64,000 bases of DNA from Gnetum montanum (GCA_015680685.1 MNCI01004500.1:3190-67189); one strand, 5' to 3'. Positions 24,612 through 36,419 are shown, counted from the stretch's first letter. The notes: generated by a model not told the origin, from the sequence alone. A program made the numbers and translations.

Positions 24612-25439
24612 TGATGAGTGGTGAGGTACCCCTACACTCAACCATACGAATACAAGCGTTCTCACATGTGATCCAGTCGAACTCCGCACATGGACTAGTT
24701 GTGGCACCAAGACAGTTATCCTTAGGTTGTAGTTCGTTGTCTTCCCACCTGGACTAGTATTATATTTGTCACATATGGTTTTAGTCCAGAGTGAGGTGTA
24801 TGATGTGTTCCTAATCTAATGCTACTCCTGAAGGCAGTGGAAAATAATGTTAACTAAGCTAAGCTAGGAGGAAAAGGGTAAGAGAATCTAATCTAGCCTA
24901 AGTGCGATGAGCAGCCGATTCCTTGATCATCCGTACACATCTTGGAATTTGTGCACAACTACTACTAGGATTACCAAGCGTAGATCCTAGGTACGCCATT
25001 GGGATACCAAATAGTCACACTTAAATGCTCGTAATCAAGTTGTACTCATTCCATGTTACTAGGAGATAAGGGTGAGAGAGAAAGTAGTAAATAACAATTA
25101 AATAAACAAATAAATAACAAAGTGAATGCTGCAATGATGAAGTAATCTTGATATTTATTGCTGGTCATGTGCACATCCAAGTATGTCACACTCGAATAAA
25201 GGATGCCATACAATTACATTCACCACACTGCGGGCAGTCACGGGAAAATAATCTATCTCTGGAGTGATCAAACTGCCAGAGCTTTGCTACTTCTATTCTA
25301 GGATGATAAACAAGGGAGAGTTGCTTCTTATTTATAGAAATTGCAGTGGACTACGATATCGTGTATGCGATATCACAGGGGGAGATGCAATATTGCGATG
25401 GATGTGATATCGCGGCCCATGCGATATCACGTTTCATCA
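24612..25439 (-). repeat. 3' LTR of E1
   Basis: 828 bp, TGATGAGTGG...TTTCATCA on +. A TATA box (CTATAAATAAG on minus) lies at about 25329-25339, with GATATC palindromes between it and the LTR start (25350-25439). An AATAAA on the minus strand within CAATAAATATCAAG near 25155 is a likely polyadenylation signal. Roughly 92% identical to the other copy by eye, mostly transitions. Confidence 0.85.
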
Positions 25440-25451
25440 TATCCCCACAAC
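25440..25451 (-). other. Polypurine tract of E1
   Basis: The minus strand reads GTTGTGGGGATA, directly before the TGATG start of the 3' LTR. E2 has GTCGTGGGGGTA in the same place (49953-49964). This is the expected second-strand primer position. Confidence 0.6.
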
Positions 25452-25593
25452 TAAATAAAAACTCGTCCTCAAGCTATAGTGATTACATAGTGGATAGGTA
25501 TGGGATTATTGATGGAAAAAGAAATGGGACAATGTCGTAGTGTGGGAAGAAAACAAAACACACATAATATACTACAACAACAAAATTTGGAAC

Positions 25594-26190
25594 TCATGTA
25601 GTTCCTGGTGGCGGTGGCTCCTCCATAGGTGTCTTTCCCTTTTCTTGTGCTCTAGGTCTTGGGATTTGATGGTGTTGAACTATGGCCTAGAGTTTCTCCT
25701 CTTGTAAGGCCTTGAGTGCCTTGGCATGCATGTAAGTTTGCACTTGTACCATAGAGGTAGCCCAGTCAGCCTTCTCTTTTTCTTCCGCCACCCTTTTATT
25801 CTCTATCAATAGTTTATTAAGTTGCTCAATTTTGAAAGTGTCCAGCTGGTTTTGAGCAACCTTTGGCCCTGTATTTAGAAGGTTTAATACTTCTGAAATG
25901 TCTTAAATAGAGAAATCAATAGTCACACCAAAAATGTTAACCATGGTTCCTTCTTCTTTATTGTGTCAAAATTGGTATGTTTCCCCTAAGTACCAGGCAC
26001 CACTTTCGGAGAGGGTATCTCCTGCTTCTACCTACTCGGACCGTATGGTAGGAGGATCTTCTTTGATGAACGCTGAATGATTGTTCCTCCTGTTTTGCAT
26101 GTTGTTCGGCAGGAACTTGTACTTCACCTCTCCTAGGTTTTTTGATCGCACCTTGAGCAGGACCTTCCTGTTGTCAGCATTTCGGGGNAT
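25594..26190 (-). pseudogene. ORF2 of E1, internally deleted
   Basis: Shortened version of the E2 ORF2. From about 26190 it reads QQEGPAQG, then GAWYLGETYQF and NIFGVTIDFS, then DISEVLNLLNTGPKVAQ, matching E2 (GTTINICGVTIDFS, NTGPKVAQ). It then jumps straight to a coiled-coil piece (FKIEQLNKLLIENKRVAEEK, MHAKALKALQEEKL) and the shared end AIVQHHQIPRPRAQEKGK...PPPPGTT. The second half of the transposon-like domain and most of the coil are missing. The stop codon is conserved with E2. A lone N at 26188 sits where about 280 bp present in E2 are absent. Confidence 0.6.
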
Positions 26191-27785
26191 GCACTATTCG
26201 GCATGTGCCCCCTCCCCCATGACTAAGCTGAACACTCTAGGTTCAAGTAGGTTCAAACGGAATGAAAATTGGAGTATCAACGAGTGAGTTATGGATATGA
26301 AAGCAAGGGGCACACAATTGCGAGTCATAGAGAGGAATTGAAATACTTCCCCTGCGTGAACAATTGCAAATGATGTTGATTAGCACAGGGGGGTCACGTA
26401 TATATATTTTCATTGAAGTTAGGGAACTTAGAGAATGTACCAAAATTTTAATATTTCTTTGAAATTAAATGATGTAAAATAAGAACATCTAGATGATTGT
26501 TAAAGGGTTCCAAGGTAATTCAACTAGTTTTGAAGGCATGAAAATTATGATGGTGTGGAATTTATCAATAAGGACCTTGGATGGGAGAAAAAGGCTATGT
26601 GATGATTCATAGAAATGTTGAATCGGAGGGATAGTAATAAGGGAAAGAATATAATGAAAAATACGCTGAGGGTAATAAATAGTGTGTGTGACCTGTTTCA
26701 TAAGTGAAAATTACAAAAGATTACACAAGTGGATCCTCCCCAAAGCAGGTTCCAACCTATAATGCCCTTGTGTAACCACACTTAAAGTGTCCATGGGCAC
26801 TAGAAGGGTTAAATGTAATCTGCACTAACTCCACAAAACACACACATGTAAATATCATCAGAATGAGATGAAAAGTCTATGCTATATGAGACACGAGCTA
26901 CAATTACACGAATAGTGAGATGAGATGGAGTATAGAAAGGGATCATAGATATTGGGACATGAGGTAACTGACCTAGGGCACAGTGAATCCTACGTGTAAA
27001 GCATGATTAAGGTGTCATTACCCCATCATTCCAAGATCAAGACCAAGTCCATTCCTCTAATTAGTGACATCGCATCGTTTCATCCCATGGTGAACAACTA
27101 TGAGAGTACCAAAACAACAAGGCAAACAATCACTTGGCATTTTATGCAAGGGAGGAGTGACTTTTGTTTTATCGTAGTTTGTTTTTTCTTTTTCTTTGCT
27201 TTTTTTCTTTCTTTTTGAATACTAAATCCAGAGAAGCTGCCAACCTTTAGGCATGGGTGCATGTCTTTCCAATGGGACCCCCTAGAACAACGTTTGATTT
27301 TCAAGTGCCATTTTGATTACTCTTGCTCCCATTTTTCATTAGATCTACAAGGATCTTAGTACAATCACGTTGCATGATAAATCCCACAGAGGTTACCAAA
27401 GAGAATTCACAAATCCCCTTGATGTCACACCCTAATCATTCCCTCTTGGTCGATCCTTCTTCATTCCAGATACAATGAATACAAAATTAATTTTAAGTTT
27501 TGAAATGTCAAGAATATCATTGCACCCTTGAACAAAACCTCTTATTTTTAGAGTGGACGAATGGATGTAATGGGCTCACTGTCCAAATAATTGATCACTC
27601 ATGACTTAATAACATAGAACACACCTTAACCAACGATCCACATGAGTGTTTTATTCGTAGATGAGATTACTTACAAAAACGTAAAAAGACAAAAACACAA
27701 AAAGATAAAAAAATAAAACAAAAAGTTGAAAAATTAAAAACTAGAAAAAAAATTAAAAAATTAAAGAAAAATAAAAAGTTATTAA
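26191..27785 (-). other. E1 spacer between ORF2 and gag
   Basis: No protein-coding run. It is collinear with 52660-54264 of E2. It holds the CCCCTCCCCCATGACTAAGC block (26210), a worn TATA-like TATATATA tract (26399-26406), a block conserved with E2 around CAAGTGGATCCTCCCCAAAG (26728) and a polypyrimidine tract at 27179-27217. Conservation between two copies of different age suggests a structural part of the element rather than random filler. Confidence 0.5.
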
Positions 27786-29681
27786 TCCTGCTTGTTATTG
27801 GAATGGGGGATATCCCCCATAACTAAGCAGTTAAGGATGGCAAGGATTAATAAATGGAAGTTGAGGATCCTTGCATGTTGGAAGTATTGGAACTGGTCCA
27901 TACTTACCCCATTAGGGTTCACACACTTGATTATAATAAGCATAGTGGGGCACTTTATACGATGTAGTTCTTGGATAACGAGTTGACCCACTATGATGTT
28001 TGTGACTATTAGATGGCATGCAAGGATTGGGATGATTCCTTCCATGACTATGTTCATTGGGCCGTATGGTTGTTGGAGTGTGAGTTGGTAGCCCTAATGA
28101 AGTTACATGAGGCATTGATTTTGAAGGTAAGGATGCACCATAGTGTGGGACTTGTACTATTAGTAGCAGTAGCACAAGTGTCGTTTATGGGTTGTTGTGG
28201 TGGTGCAGACACCTTAGGAATAGTTCGTGGCACTATGGAAGGAGGGAAAGGATGAGAATGTTGAAAGTTAGGAGGCGTATAAGGTACACAAGGTGCTAGT
28301 TGTGTTGGAGGCATGGGTTGATAGTATTGTGAAGAATAGTACTATGGTGAGATAAAGTGCGTTAGCCCAGTTGGAGGAACAAGATGTTGAACATGATAAG
28401 CATTTGGATTCGGATGATATGAAGGGTGCCTCTAGTCCAAGGGTGGTCTCCCCCACGACTGGGATTGTTGCAATTGTGATAGAACATAGTATCTCTGTAC
28501 AAACTCTGGATGTAATGTATTTCCCCAATGCTCATGTAAATGTAACAATATTGGACATTGGCCATTGGGGTGATCGTACAGGCATATGTTGCATTCATAC
28601 GTATGATTGGAAATTGAGCTTCTATTTTCTTTATCCCTTCTTTCTGATTTTATAATGTTTTGTCTTGCCTCTTGGGTTGTTAAAACTCTATCTCCAATGT
28701 TGTTGATAAATTATCCACACTTTTGATTCATCCATTCAAACATCATATTGATCTTTGCCTTGGCTTCTTCTAATGTTTGTCGTATTGGCAAAGATGATGT
28801 TTCCACCTTGAGATTGGTTGATTTCTCCTTTTTATAATCAGGGACCTTTATTAAATTAAATTTTGGATCTCGTTGATGTTTTTCAACACTCTCCCATTGA
28901 GCAATTTATCCTTCTTATTTTGCTACCTGCTTAATAAGCTCTTGGAATTGATGGGTTCGTAGTTTGTATAATTGACCTTGGGCATACATTCCTAAGGTCT
29001 CTCTTATTTCATTACATATCCCATCAATGATATGGTACATTAGCCTTTCCTCAGAAAACCCATGGCCTGGACAGTTGTTTAATAGTGCGTAATATCTTTC
29101 TAAGGCCATGTCCAAGGGTTCATGTTGTGCTTGTTTCCATCCTTGGATTTGTTTCCTCAAGGCTGACACTCTTGCATAAGTTTGATATTTTTTGTTAAAG
29201 ACTTCTACCATTGTTGACTAGTGTCATATTGAATTTGGTTTTAATGATCTATACCATACTTTTGCTTGGTCAACGAATGTCATGGGAAAGAGCTTAATTT
29301 TTTCCAACTGTTGTCAATGTTATTCCATGTGTAGGCATCATAGAAGGATTGTAAATGTTGATACGGGTCTAAGTCATAGGCTCCTGAAAATTTATGAAAG
29401 TTGTTAAATTCGAGCCTGGGTAGACGACTCTCTTTACAATGCCTACGTGGTATTCGAACAGCCTCCTGTATTTGCATTAAGCTTGTAGTGGCCAGTGGGG
29501 GTTCATCGTCATCTTGTAAGTTATGCCTTCGTGTGTTGGGATGACGTTGTTTTCATTCATGTTTATAAGAAACCCCCACTTCGGGTTACATACTCCAATC
29601 TTCATCGTTATCTAGTTTGTTGGTTCTCCAATGAACTTCCTCACTAGGTGTGTCGTTATTATAATCTTGTAGGAGAGGCAT
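27786..29681 (-). pseudogene. gag of E1 (Athila-like), lightly damaged
   Basis: About 630 codons from ATG 29679-29681 (MPLLQDYNNDTPSEEVHWRT). Order: acidic N-terminus; RLPRLEFNNFHKFSGAYDLD and PYQHLQSFYDAY (29330-29420); AKVWYRSL; MVEVFNKKYQTYARVSALRK then GWKQAQHEPLDMALERYYAL, NNCPGHGF (29050-29210); knuckle C-NI-C-LYD-H-PNGQ-C near 28570-28600; then a long Pro/Gln/His/Tyr-rich tail to about 27786. The C-x2-C-x3-H-x4-C spacing is that of Athila-type Gag. A handful of stops and at least one frameshift in the tail. Gag forms the virus-like particle. This copy is probably dead. Confidence 0.7.
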
Positions 29682-29790
29682 TGTTCTGTGTGAATTTATG
29701 TGAATTTTTATAATTACTTCTTTATAAGAGATATATCATTAAGTCCTTTATAATGACCTTGTATGATATAACTAATCTTGATAACTAGCA

Positions 29791-29812
29791 CCATCCCTAG
29801 AAACTATGCCAA
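29791..29812 (-). other. Primer-binding site of E1
   Basis: The minus strand reads TTGGCATAGTTTCTAGGGAT directly after the LTR end. It is a worn form of TGGCACCATTGCCAGGGA seen in H, which resembles the complement of the 3' end of plant tRNA-Asp used by Athila/Calypso elements (from memory). Confidence 0.6.
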
Positions 29813-30653
29813 TGATGAGTGGTGAGGTACCCCTACACTCAACCATATGAATACGAGCGTTCTCATGCGCGATCCGGTCGAACTCCGTAGACAGACTAGT
29901 TGTGGCACCTAGACAGTTATTCTTAGGTCGTAGTTCGCTATCTTCCCACCTGGACTAGTATCATGTTTTTCATGTATGGTTTAGTCCAGAGTGAGGTGTA
30001 TGATGTGTTTCTAATCTAATGCTACTCCTGAAGGTAGTGGAAAATAATGTTAACTAAGCTAAGCTAGGAGGAAAAGGGTAAGAGAATCTAATCTAGCCTA
30101 AGTGCGATGAGCAACTAATTCCTTAATCATTTGTATACATCTTGGACTTCGTGCATGACTACCACTAGTATTACCAAGTGTAGATCCTAGGTACACCACT
30201 GGGATACCAAGTAGTCATACTTAAATGCTCATAATCAAGTCGTACTCATTCCGCGTTACTAGGAGATAAGGGTGAGAGAGAAAGTAGTAAATAACAATTA
30301 AATAAACAAATAAATAACAAAGTGAATGCTACAATGATGAATTAATCTCGATCTTTATTGCTAGTCATGTGCGTGTCCAAGTACGTCACACTCAAATAAA
30401 GTATGCCATACAATTACATTCACCACACTATGGGTAGACATGGGAAAATAATCTATTTCTTGAGTGATCAAACCTCCAGAGCTTTGCTACTTCTATTCTA
30501 GGATGATAAACAAGGGAGAGCTTCTTCTTATTTATAGACATTGCGGTGGACTACGATATTGCGTATGCGATATCGTAGGGGAAGACGCGATATTGCGTAT
30601 GTGATATCACGGGGGATGTGATATCGTGGCCCATGCGATATCGCATCCCATCA
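29813..30653 (-). repeat. 5' LTR of E1
   Basis: 841 bp, TGATGAGTGG...ATCCCATCA on +. TATA box on minus (TCTATAAATAAG) at 30529-30540. AATAAA on minus near 30355, within AGCAATAAAGATCGAG. The promoter side, 30550-30653, carries six GATAT-type palindromes. Confidence 0.85.
30550..30653 (-). promoter_or_regulatory. GATATC palindrome cluster in the U3 of E1
   Basis: In about 100 bp between TATA box and LTR start there are six related dyads on +: CGATATTGCG, GCGATATCGT, GCGATATTGC, GTGATATCAC (perfect), GTGATATCGT and GCGATATCGC (perfect). The other E1 LTR has a similar set at 25350-25430. E2 LTRs have three, H has one. The position suits a promoter-proximal factor-binding array. Confidence 0.6.
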
Positions 30654-31960
30654 ATCATCTTCTTCTTGACATTCATCTACAAATTTTGGCAAGAGAGAAC
30701 AAAGACTAAGGGATCATGATGGAAAAAGATGAAGGGACCATAAGAGATATGCACATATAAGAAAGCATCTTGATGAAGAGGACTAATCCTAATGAACAAA
30801 AAAAAGGGGATCATGTGTGAAGAAAAAGAGTATCATGAGCATTAAAATGATCATTATTACAAAAGAGCTAATGAGCTTGAAGACTACCAAGAACCCCTAT
30901 TGTCACTTGAAACATGATTAACATCATGGAAGCTATGTACATTACTACCAAGCATATAAGGGGCAGTCGCATCATGTGACTAAAAATGAATAATATTTCA
31001 AAGTCTAAAGGAAGGTATGATGTAAATCCACAACATCATCTTCAAGCCTTTCATAATGCCTATGCCCTAAAAAATACTAAAAAAAATAGGAAGAAATTAA
31101 AGTTGTTCCCTAGAACACTCATAAAGAAGGCAGAGAGATGGTATAGATCCTTAGAATTGGAAGAAGTACCATTGTAGAGATTTTTAATGATAAATATCAA
31201 ACCTACTCTAGAGTGTCCAATTTAAGAAAATAGATCAAAGGACAGAAATAAGGAATACATGAATCTCTTGATGCAACAATGGAAAGATACTATTCATATT
31301 TGCATAGATGTCTATGATAGAAATTTTCTGAAAGGGAACAACTTAGACACATCATTTTTGGGTTAAGGAAAAAAATTAGAGACACTCTTGGGGTATATGC
31401 CTAAGGAAAATTACCTAAATGGCAACTCATTGAATTTAAAGACTTATTGGTAAGTAGCAAAAGAAGAAGGAGATTTAAGAAAAAGAGAATCAACAAAAGA
31501 ATACAATAGAGATCTAGTAATAAGGAAAAGGGATGTAAGAATATGTAAGTCACAAGAAGAGAAAAATTTTGAAGATATGATTTCATAGAAGACTCTACTA
31601 ATCTAGAAATTAGTTAATGATATTGCAACCAAGGTAGAGAGAATGTGAGATTCTGTAGATGAAAAATTCACTAGAACACCAATTATAGTAGAGGAAAATA
31701 CTAGACAAGCTCTAAGAAAAAGCAAGAACGAGAAGAAAAGAAGAGAAAATGGACAAGAGAAGTAAAAGTATAAAGAAAAAGTTATTGTATAGAGAAATTA
31801 ATGGACTCTAGTTTAGAAGATGATGAAGGATGCAAAGTGTGTTAGTATGAACATCCTAAGGGATGTTTCCCTATTATCCCCCACTTACAAGAGTTTGGGG
31901 GATACATACTTAATCCAAAATTTGTCAAGTAACAAATGCCCAAATGGTTATCTTATCCAA
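30654..31960 (+). pseudogene. gag of element D, 3' part
   Basis: Continuation of the gag broken at 24611. Blocks: MNNISKSKGRYDVNPQHHLQ and AFHNAYALKN (30986-31070), LIKKAERWYRSLELEE (31120-31170), then in shifted frames IFNDKYQTYSRVSNLRK (31177-31230) and CKVC-YE-HPKGC near 31827-31870 (knuckle with a stop in it), then YKSLGDTYLIQ. The same order occurs in H. After about 31960 the family's spacer, ORF2 and 3' LTR are not found. Tandem repeats begin instead. Confidence 0.65.
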
Positions 31961-32009
31961 AAGGTAATTTCCAACAACCCTATCAATAAATATACTATGC
32001 AAGTAGGGC

Positions 32010-34150
32010 TCTAGTTTCTTCCCTTTTTCCACACTAGGGATGGAGATCTCAACATGGACAACTAGGGGGATCCATTCTTTGGCCACTTGGGATCAGTCTT
32101 GTAAAGTTTAAGGGCTCTAAGGATTCCTACTAGGGTTCTAGAGTGCATGAAAGGCCATTTAATGTTATTCTGAGGCGTTTATGAGTTCCAAACAAGTATC
32201 CCCTTGCGTTTCCACACTAGGTATACTATCCTCAATGTGAAAAAGGGATCCCCAATGTGGAAGAATCATGCATATTAGATTTAGACTAATTTAAACCTTA
32301 ATCAACTATGCATGTTAGCCTTTGGGGCTACTGGGTTCGAGGACTAGAGTTTCATGTCAACTTTTGATGATTGTATGTATTTCTAAGAATTTTTTGGGCT
32401 TCCACCATTTTTCCCACACTAGGACTAGGATTCGTATCATGAAAAACTAGGAGGAATCATTTTTTTTACCTTTTGACATTAATTTCTTAAATTTTGAATT
32501 CTCTAGAAGATGTTAGCAAGGTCCTAGAGTGCATACAAGTTTAGTTAATGTTGTTTTGAGGTATTTGTGGACTCCAAATGAGTCTCCTACTTAATTTTCA
32601 TACTAAGTAGCATGAAGGAGGGGGAGGGAACCCTAGTATGAAAAGATCATAAAACTTAGGTCTAGCCTAATTTTAACTTCAACCAACCATGCATGTGTGT
32701 TTTTGGGGCTATCGAGGTTGGAGATGGGTTTGGAGTCAAAACTGGTAAGCTTGGAAGTCTTCTAGGTGGTTTTTGAGCTTTTCCCTCTTTTTCCACACTA
32801 GGGATGCTATGCCCAATGTGAAAAACTTGGGGAAAATAGATTTTTACCTTTTTGCATCATGTTTGACCATGCATGTATGTCTTCGAGGTTGCTAGTGATG
32901 ATTATCAAAGCTTGGTATCAAAATTTCACTATTTTGAAGATTGATGAGTGGTTTTTGATGTTTTCCCTCTTTTTCCATACTAGGGATTTCATGCTTAGTG
33001 TGGAAATTTGGGGAAAATATTTTTTCCATTTGTGATCACTTTCGATCATGCATGTAGGATTTTGGGGTTGCTAGTATTGATTGCTAACATTTGATGTTGA
33101 AATTTGGTTGTTTCAAGGGACATTATGTAATTTTTTGGCTTTTCCCCATTTTTGCATGCTGTGCCTTCCATGCTTAGCATGGAAAATTATTTGGGGGAGT
33201 GGAGGGGGGAGCGATTTTTAGCTTTTTATGATCAATTTGGCTATGCATGAGTGTCCACAAGGTTGCTCATGTTGGCCATCAATGCCTAAGGTGAAGACTT
33301 GGTCATTTTGAAGGCTTTGAGGGGGTTTTAGGCTTTTCCCTTTCCATCCACATTGATGGTGGGAGGCTCAACATGGAAGAGATCTCCCTTAGTGAATAAA
33401 GTTAGATCTAGGCCAAATTGATAGCTGATCAACCATGCATGTCAACCTCAAAGGTTGTTGATGTTGATAGTCAATACTGGGTTTAAAGCTTCAATAGTTT
33501 AGAGGCTTCTAAGTGCCTCATGTAATCTTCCCCCTTTCTTCCACACTAGGCATAGTGACCCTAGCATGGATGAGAGAAGGATGGTTACTTTGTGCCATAC
33601 TTGACCACTTTTGCAGTTTTTAGAAGCTCCAAAGGATTCTAGTAGGGTCCAAGGGTCACCAGGCTTTGAAAAATGGTTACTTGAAAATAAATTTAGGTAA
33701 TTTTTAGCTTCTCCCCAACTAATCATGATGAGGGTGAGAGGCTAAACATGGAAGAAGGCTCGCCCAACATGGAAAATACCAAATCCCAAATTTCAACTAG
33801 TTTTGACTAGTTCTGGTCAGGTTTTGAGGCTGCCAGAGATGCTTATAGGGGTTCTATATCATATGGGACTTATTTTGGAATCAAACTTAGGTTAGGTAAG
33901 TGTTGGGATGTAATAGTAAGTGTTACCTCCATTCTTCCATGTTGGGCACTACTACCTCAATGTGGAAACCCATGGTGTCTAGCTTGATTCATGTCTCACC
34001 CACTTTTGGGAACTTGAGCTTAAAAAATGTAGGTTTGGGTTACTAAAAATAGCCAAATATTTGTATTTTTGATGGCTTTGTGAAATAGGAGTCATGTTTC
34101 CATGCTGGTCATGGTATCCTCAATGTCGATGCATGGGGGTTAAGGTTTTA
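32010..34150. repeat. Diverged tandem array, about 190-bp unit
   Basis: About 12 units. The landmark TTCCACACTAGGGATG recurs, with decay, near 32025, 32211, 32411, 32600, 32794, 32974, 33155, 33346, 33540, 33717, 33940 and 34099 (steps mostly 177-200). A second landmark, CCATGCATGT, runs in phase at 32687, 32870, 33048, 33243 and 33435. Units differ by 25-40%, so the array is old. Similar CCATGCTAGG phrases occur at 41780 and 43170-43320, in the leader and LTR of element B, which suggests the array derives from that family. Confidence 0.7.
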
Positions 34151-35329
34151 AGAGTTAACTTTAAAGAGAAGCTCAATGTTGATGCAATTTGTGGTCAAGA
34201 AAGAAGGTGCAAGGTGGGGCCCATAATCCAAAAATTTAAAATTTTGAAAAGTTCAGTTGTTTTCCATTCAAAACTAACATGAACTAGAATTTTCCCCTTT
34301 TGCACTTTAGTGCACTTGTAATTATGGTGCATTGAATTAGTAACTAGGGTTTCAAGGTGTGCACTTAGGTTTTAGATAGATTTTATATGTCATAGTTTGC
34401 AAGTTTTGATCACACCTATCATTCTACAACAATAGAGCATTGGAGGAGAGCTCTAGCAAAAGTTATTATGGTAGAAGCAACTAGTTTTTAGCATGGAAGC
34501 CTCCCATCTTCCTCACAGCTAGCATTGATCTCACATCCTTCTCAGTTTTCAATCATTTCCAATGTTGAGCTTGCCATGGTATCATAAAAACAAGGATGAA
34601 AGAACCAAAACCCTATAATCTAGAAGGTGGATGAACATTTCCAATGGCTAAAAGAAGTATGTAGGCCCATCTCTATCCAGGCTTCTTCTATTGTTGCTCC
34701 AAGGTAGGTAGTTTTACCTATTTTTGCCTTTATTTTCTATGGTTTTTCTAGTTTTGTTTTCCATGTGTTGGAGCTATTTTTTCCAAATATACTATTGTGG
34801 AGGGATTAAAGTAGAATTTTCATGTAATTCCACATCCTATTTTGGCCATTTTCACATGGATCCATGGTTGTTTTAGTGTTTCAGCTTTTTTAGATTTGAT
34901 TTTAAAAATAGGGCTAGCTATTTCATGCTTCTTTTCCAAAATTTTTGGGTGTGGCCATTTTTTCAAATATAGGACTTAGGATTTGTTAAAATTAAACTTT
35001 AAAAAAATCCTACCCCATTTTTTGATGTAAATTTTAATAGGTTTCAATGGTTTTGGCTATTTTGACTATTTCCATGGCTATATGAAATCTAGGTTTTGAT
35101 GTTTTGGCATGAAAAAGAAAGCATTGTTGTGTATTTTTATCTTAGGAAAATGACTACATATTTGTTAAATTTAAGGTTATGGGTTATTATCCCTTCATGT
35201 TTTCTTTCTAATATATCTCATCTCATTTAATTTGAATTCATCATAATGAAGTTATGGCTATTTTCCTAATGTTGTGTAGTTAGGTTGTTTGTGCTACTTT
35301 TGTAATTTCATGCAATTTTGCAAATTTTT
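34151..35329. other. No gene seen; T-rich unique sequence
   Basis: No coding run. A copia-like primer-site octamer at 34574 was considered and rejected. Thymine-rich plus-strand sequence continues into the next arrays. Confidence 0.4.
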
Positions 35330-35880
35330 TGTAATAAAATGAAAATGGTTTTGGAGATTTTCTAGTTATAGTTAAGTATGCTTTGGCTTTATCTTTCCAA
35401 TGAATGTGGAATCACTTCGATTGGACTTGAAATGAATTTTCTATGAATTTTTTACTAAGAATGTGCAATAAGGATGGTTGTGCCGTTTTTTGATTATTGT
35501 CCAAATTGACGAATTTTTCCTACATAAAAAACAATGATTTTGAATTTTTTCTAAGATGGGTGGATAGGGTTCAATTTAATCTTTCAAATAATGGTGGAAT
35601 CACTCTTTTTGGATCTCAAACAAATTTTTGGCGAATGTTTTACCAACCCTGCACAAAAAGGAGTAAATGTTGACCACTAAAATTTCATGTTTTAAGGATT
35701 TATGGATATAATATTTTGTTTTTAATTTTCATGGATATAAGGTTCATAATCTCATGATTCTTTTCATGATGGAATCACTAAAATCAGGGCACAAATGAAT
35801 TTTTCTAGCTATGGGTGTGTGAACAGGACAAAATCATGGTTGTAGCACATTAACAATTTGGAAATGGAAGTGGTTGATAT
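35330..35880. repeat. Three-copy tandem repeat, about 185 bp
   Basis: The phrase GGAATCACT followed by a GATTGGACTTGAAATGAATTT-like tail recurs at about 35408, 35596 and 35775. Each is preceded by a CTTTCMAATRATG phrase and followed by a GCACAA/GTGCAA motif. Step 178-188 bp, diverged. Confidence 0.55.
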
Positions 35881-35989
35881 GTATAACTTATAATTTTCCT
35901 TTATCAACATATAAAACTAATGCTTAATTTTTTTTAAGAAGATTAAAATATTTTTCTATTTTCAGCAAGCTTTTACTATGGCTACATGA

Positions 35990-36360
35990 TTTTTTCTAGG
36001 TTTATGATTCTTTTTCTAAATATGTGCATAGTTTAGATTTTTTTTTCCAAATTTATGCATTCTTTGCATAATTTAGATGTTTTTTCTAAGCTTTGTGCAT
36101 AGTTTAGATGTTTCTTCCAAATTTATACATGCTTTGCATAATTTAGGTGTTTTTCCTAAACTTTGTGCATAGTTTAGATATTTTTTCCAAATTTATGCAT
36201 GCTTTGCATAATTTATATGTTTTTTCTAAACTTATGCTCAATTTTTCTAAATTTATGCATAATGTAGATGATATTTTCTAAATTTATGCATAACTTATAG
36301 GTTTTTTCCAAATGTATGCATAATTTAGATGCTTTTTCTAAATGTACACATAATTTAGAC
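35990..36360. repeat. Short tandem array TTATGCATAATTTAGATG
   Basis: About ten copies of a 30-40 bp unit with core GCATARTTTAGATGTTTTTTC (cores near 36026, 36067, 36098, 36138, 36168, 36208, 36257, 36289, 36319 and 36348). The first part alternates between two subtypes (GCATAATTTAG and GCATAGTTTAG), giving a higher-order period of about 70 bp. Confidence 0.75.
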
Positions 36361-36419
36361 TAATACTTAGTTTTGGGATATGAAATTTTGGCTATAAAGG
36401 GTGTAAAATATGGTAAACA

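Larger units (their letters stand above)
24612..30653 (-). mobile_element. Non-autonomous LTR retrotransposon E1 (gag + ORF2, no pol)
   Basis: 6,042 bp bounded by direct LTRs 24612-25439 and 29813-30653. Order on the minus strand: LTR, primer-binding site (29791-29812), gag (29681 to about 27786), spacer, worn internal promoter region, short ORF2 (26190-25594), polypurine tract (25440-25451), LTR. It is inserted in the gag of D. The flanking 5-mers are GTCAT (24607-24611) and ATCAT (30654-30658), a target duplication with one change. No protease, reverse transcriptase, RNase H or integrase motif is present. It is collinear with E2 but lacks about 1.7 kb, mostly from ORF2. Confidence 0.8.

Noticed and set aside
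27179-27217. Polypyrimidine tract as a polypurine tract on the minus strand
   Set aside because: It is internal to E1 (and E2, 53650-53695), not next to an LTR. The true tracts are at 25440 and 49953.
34566-34590. TGGTATCATAAAAACAAGG, resembling a copia Met-tRNA primer site
   Set aside because: Only the first eight bases fit. No LTR end or gag follows that I can recognise, and chance matches of this length are expected.
32010-36360. CRISPR-like array
   Set aside because: Units are contiguous and diverged, with no constant repeat and unique spacer pattern, and the genome is eukaryotic.
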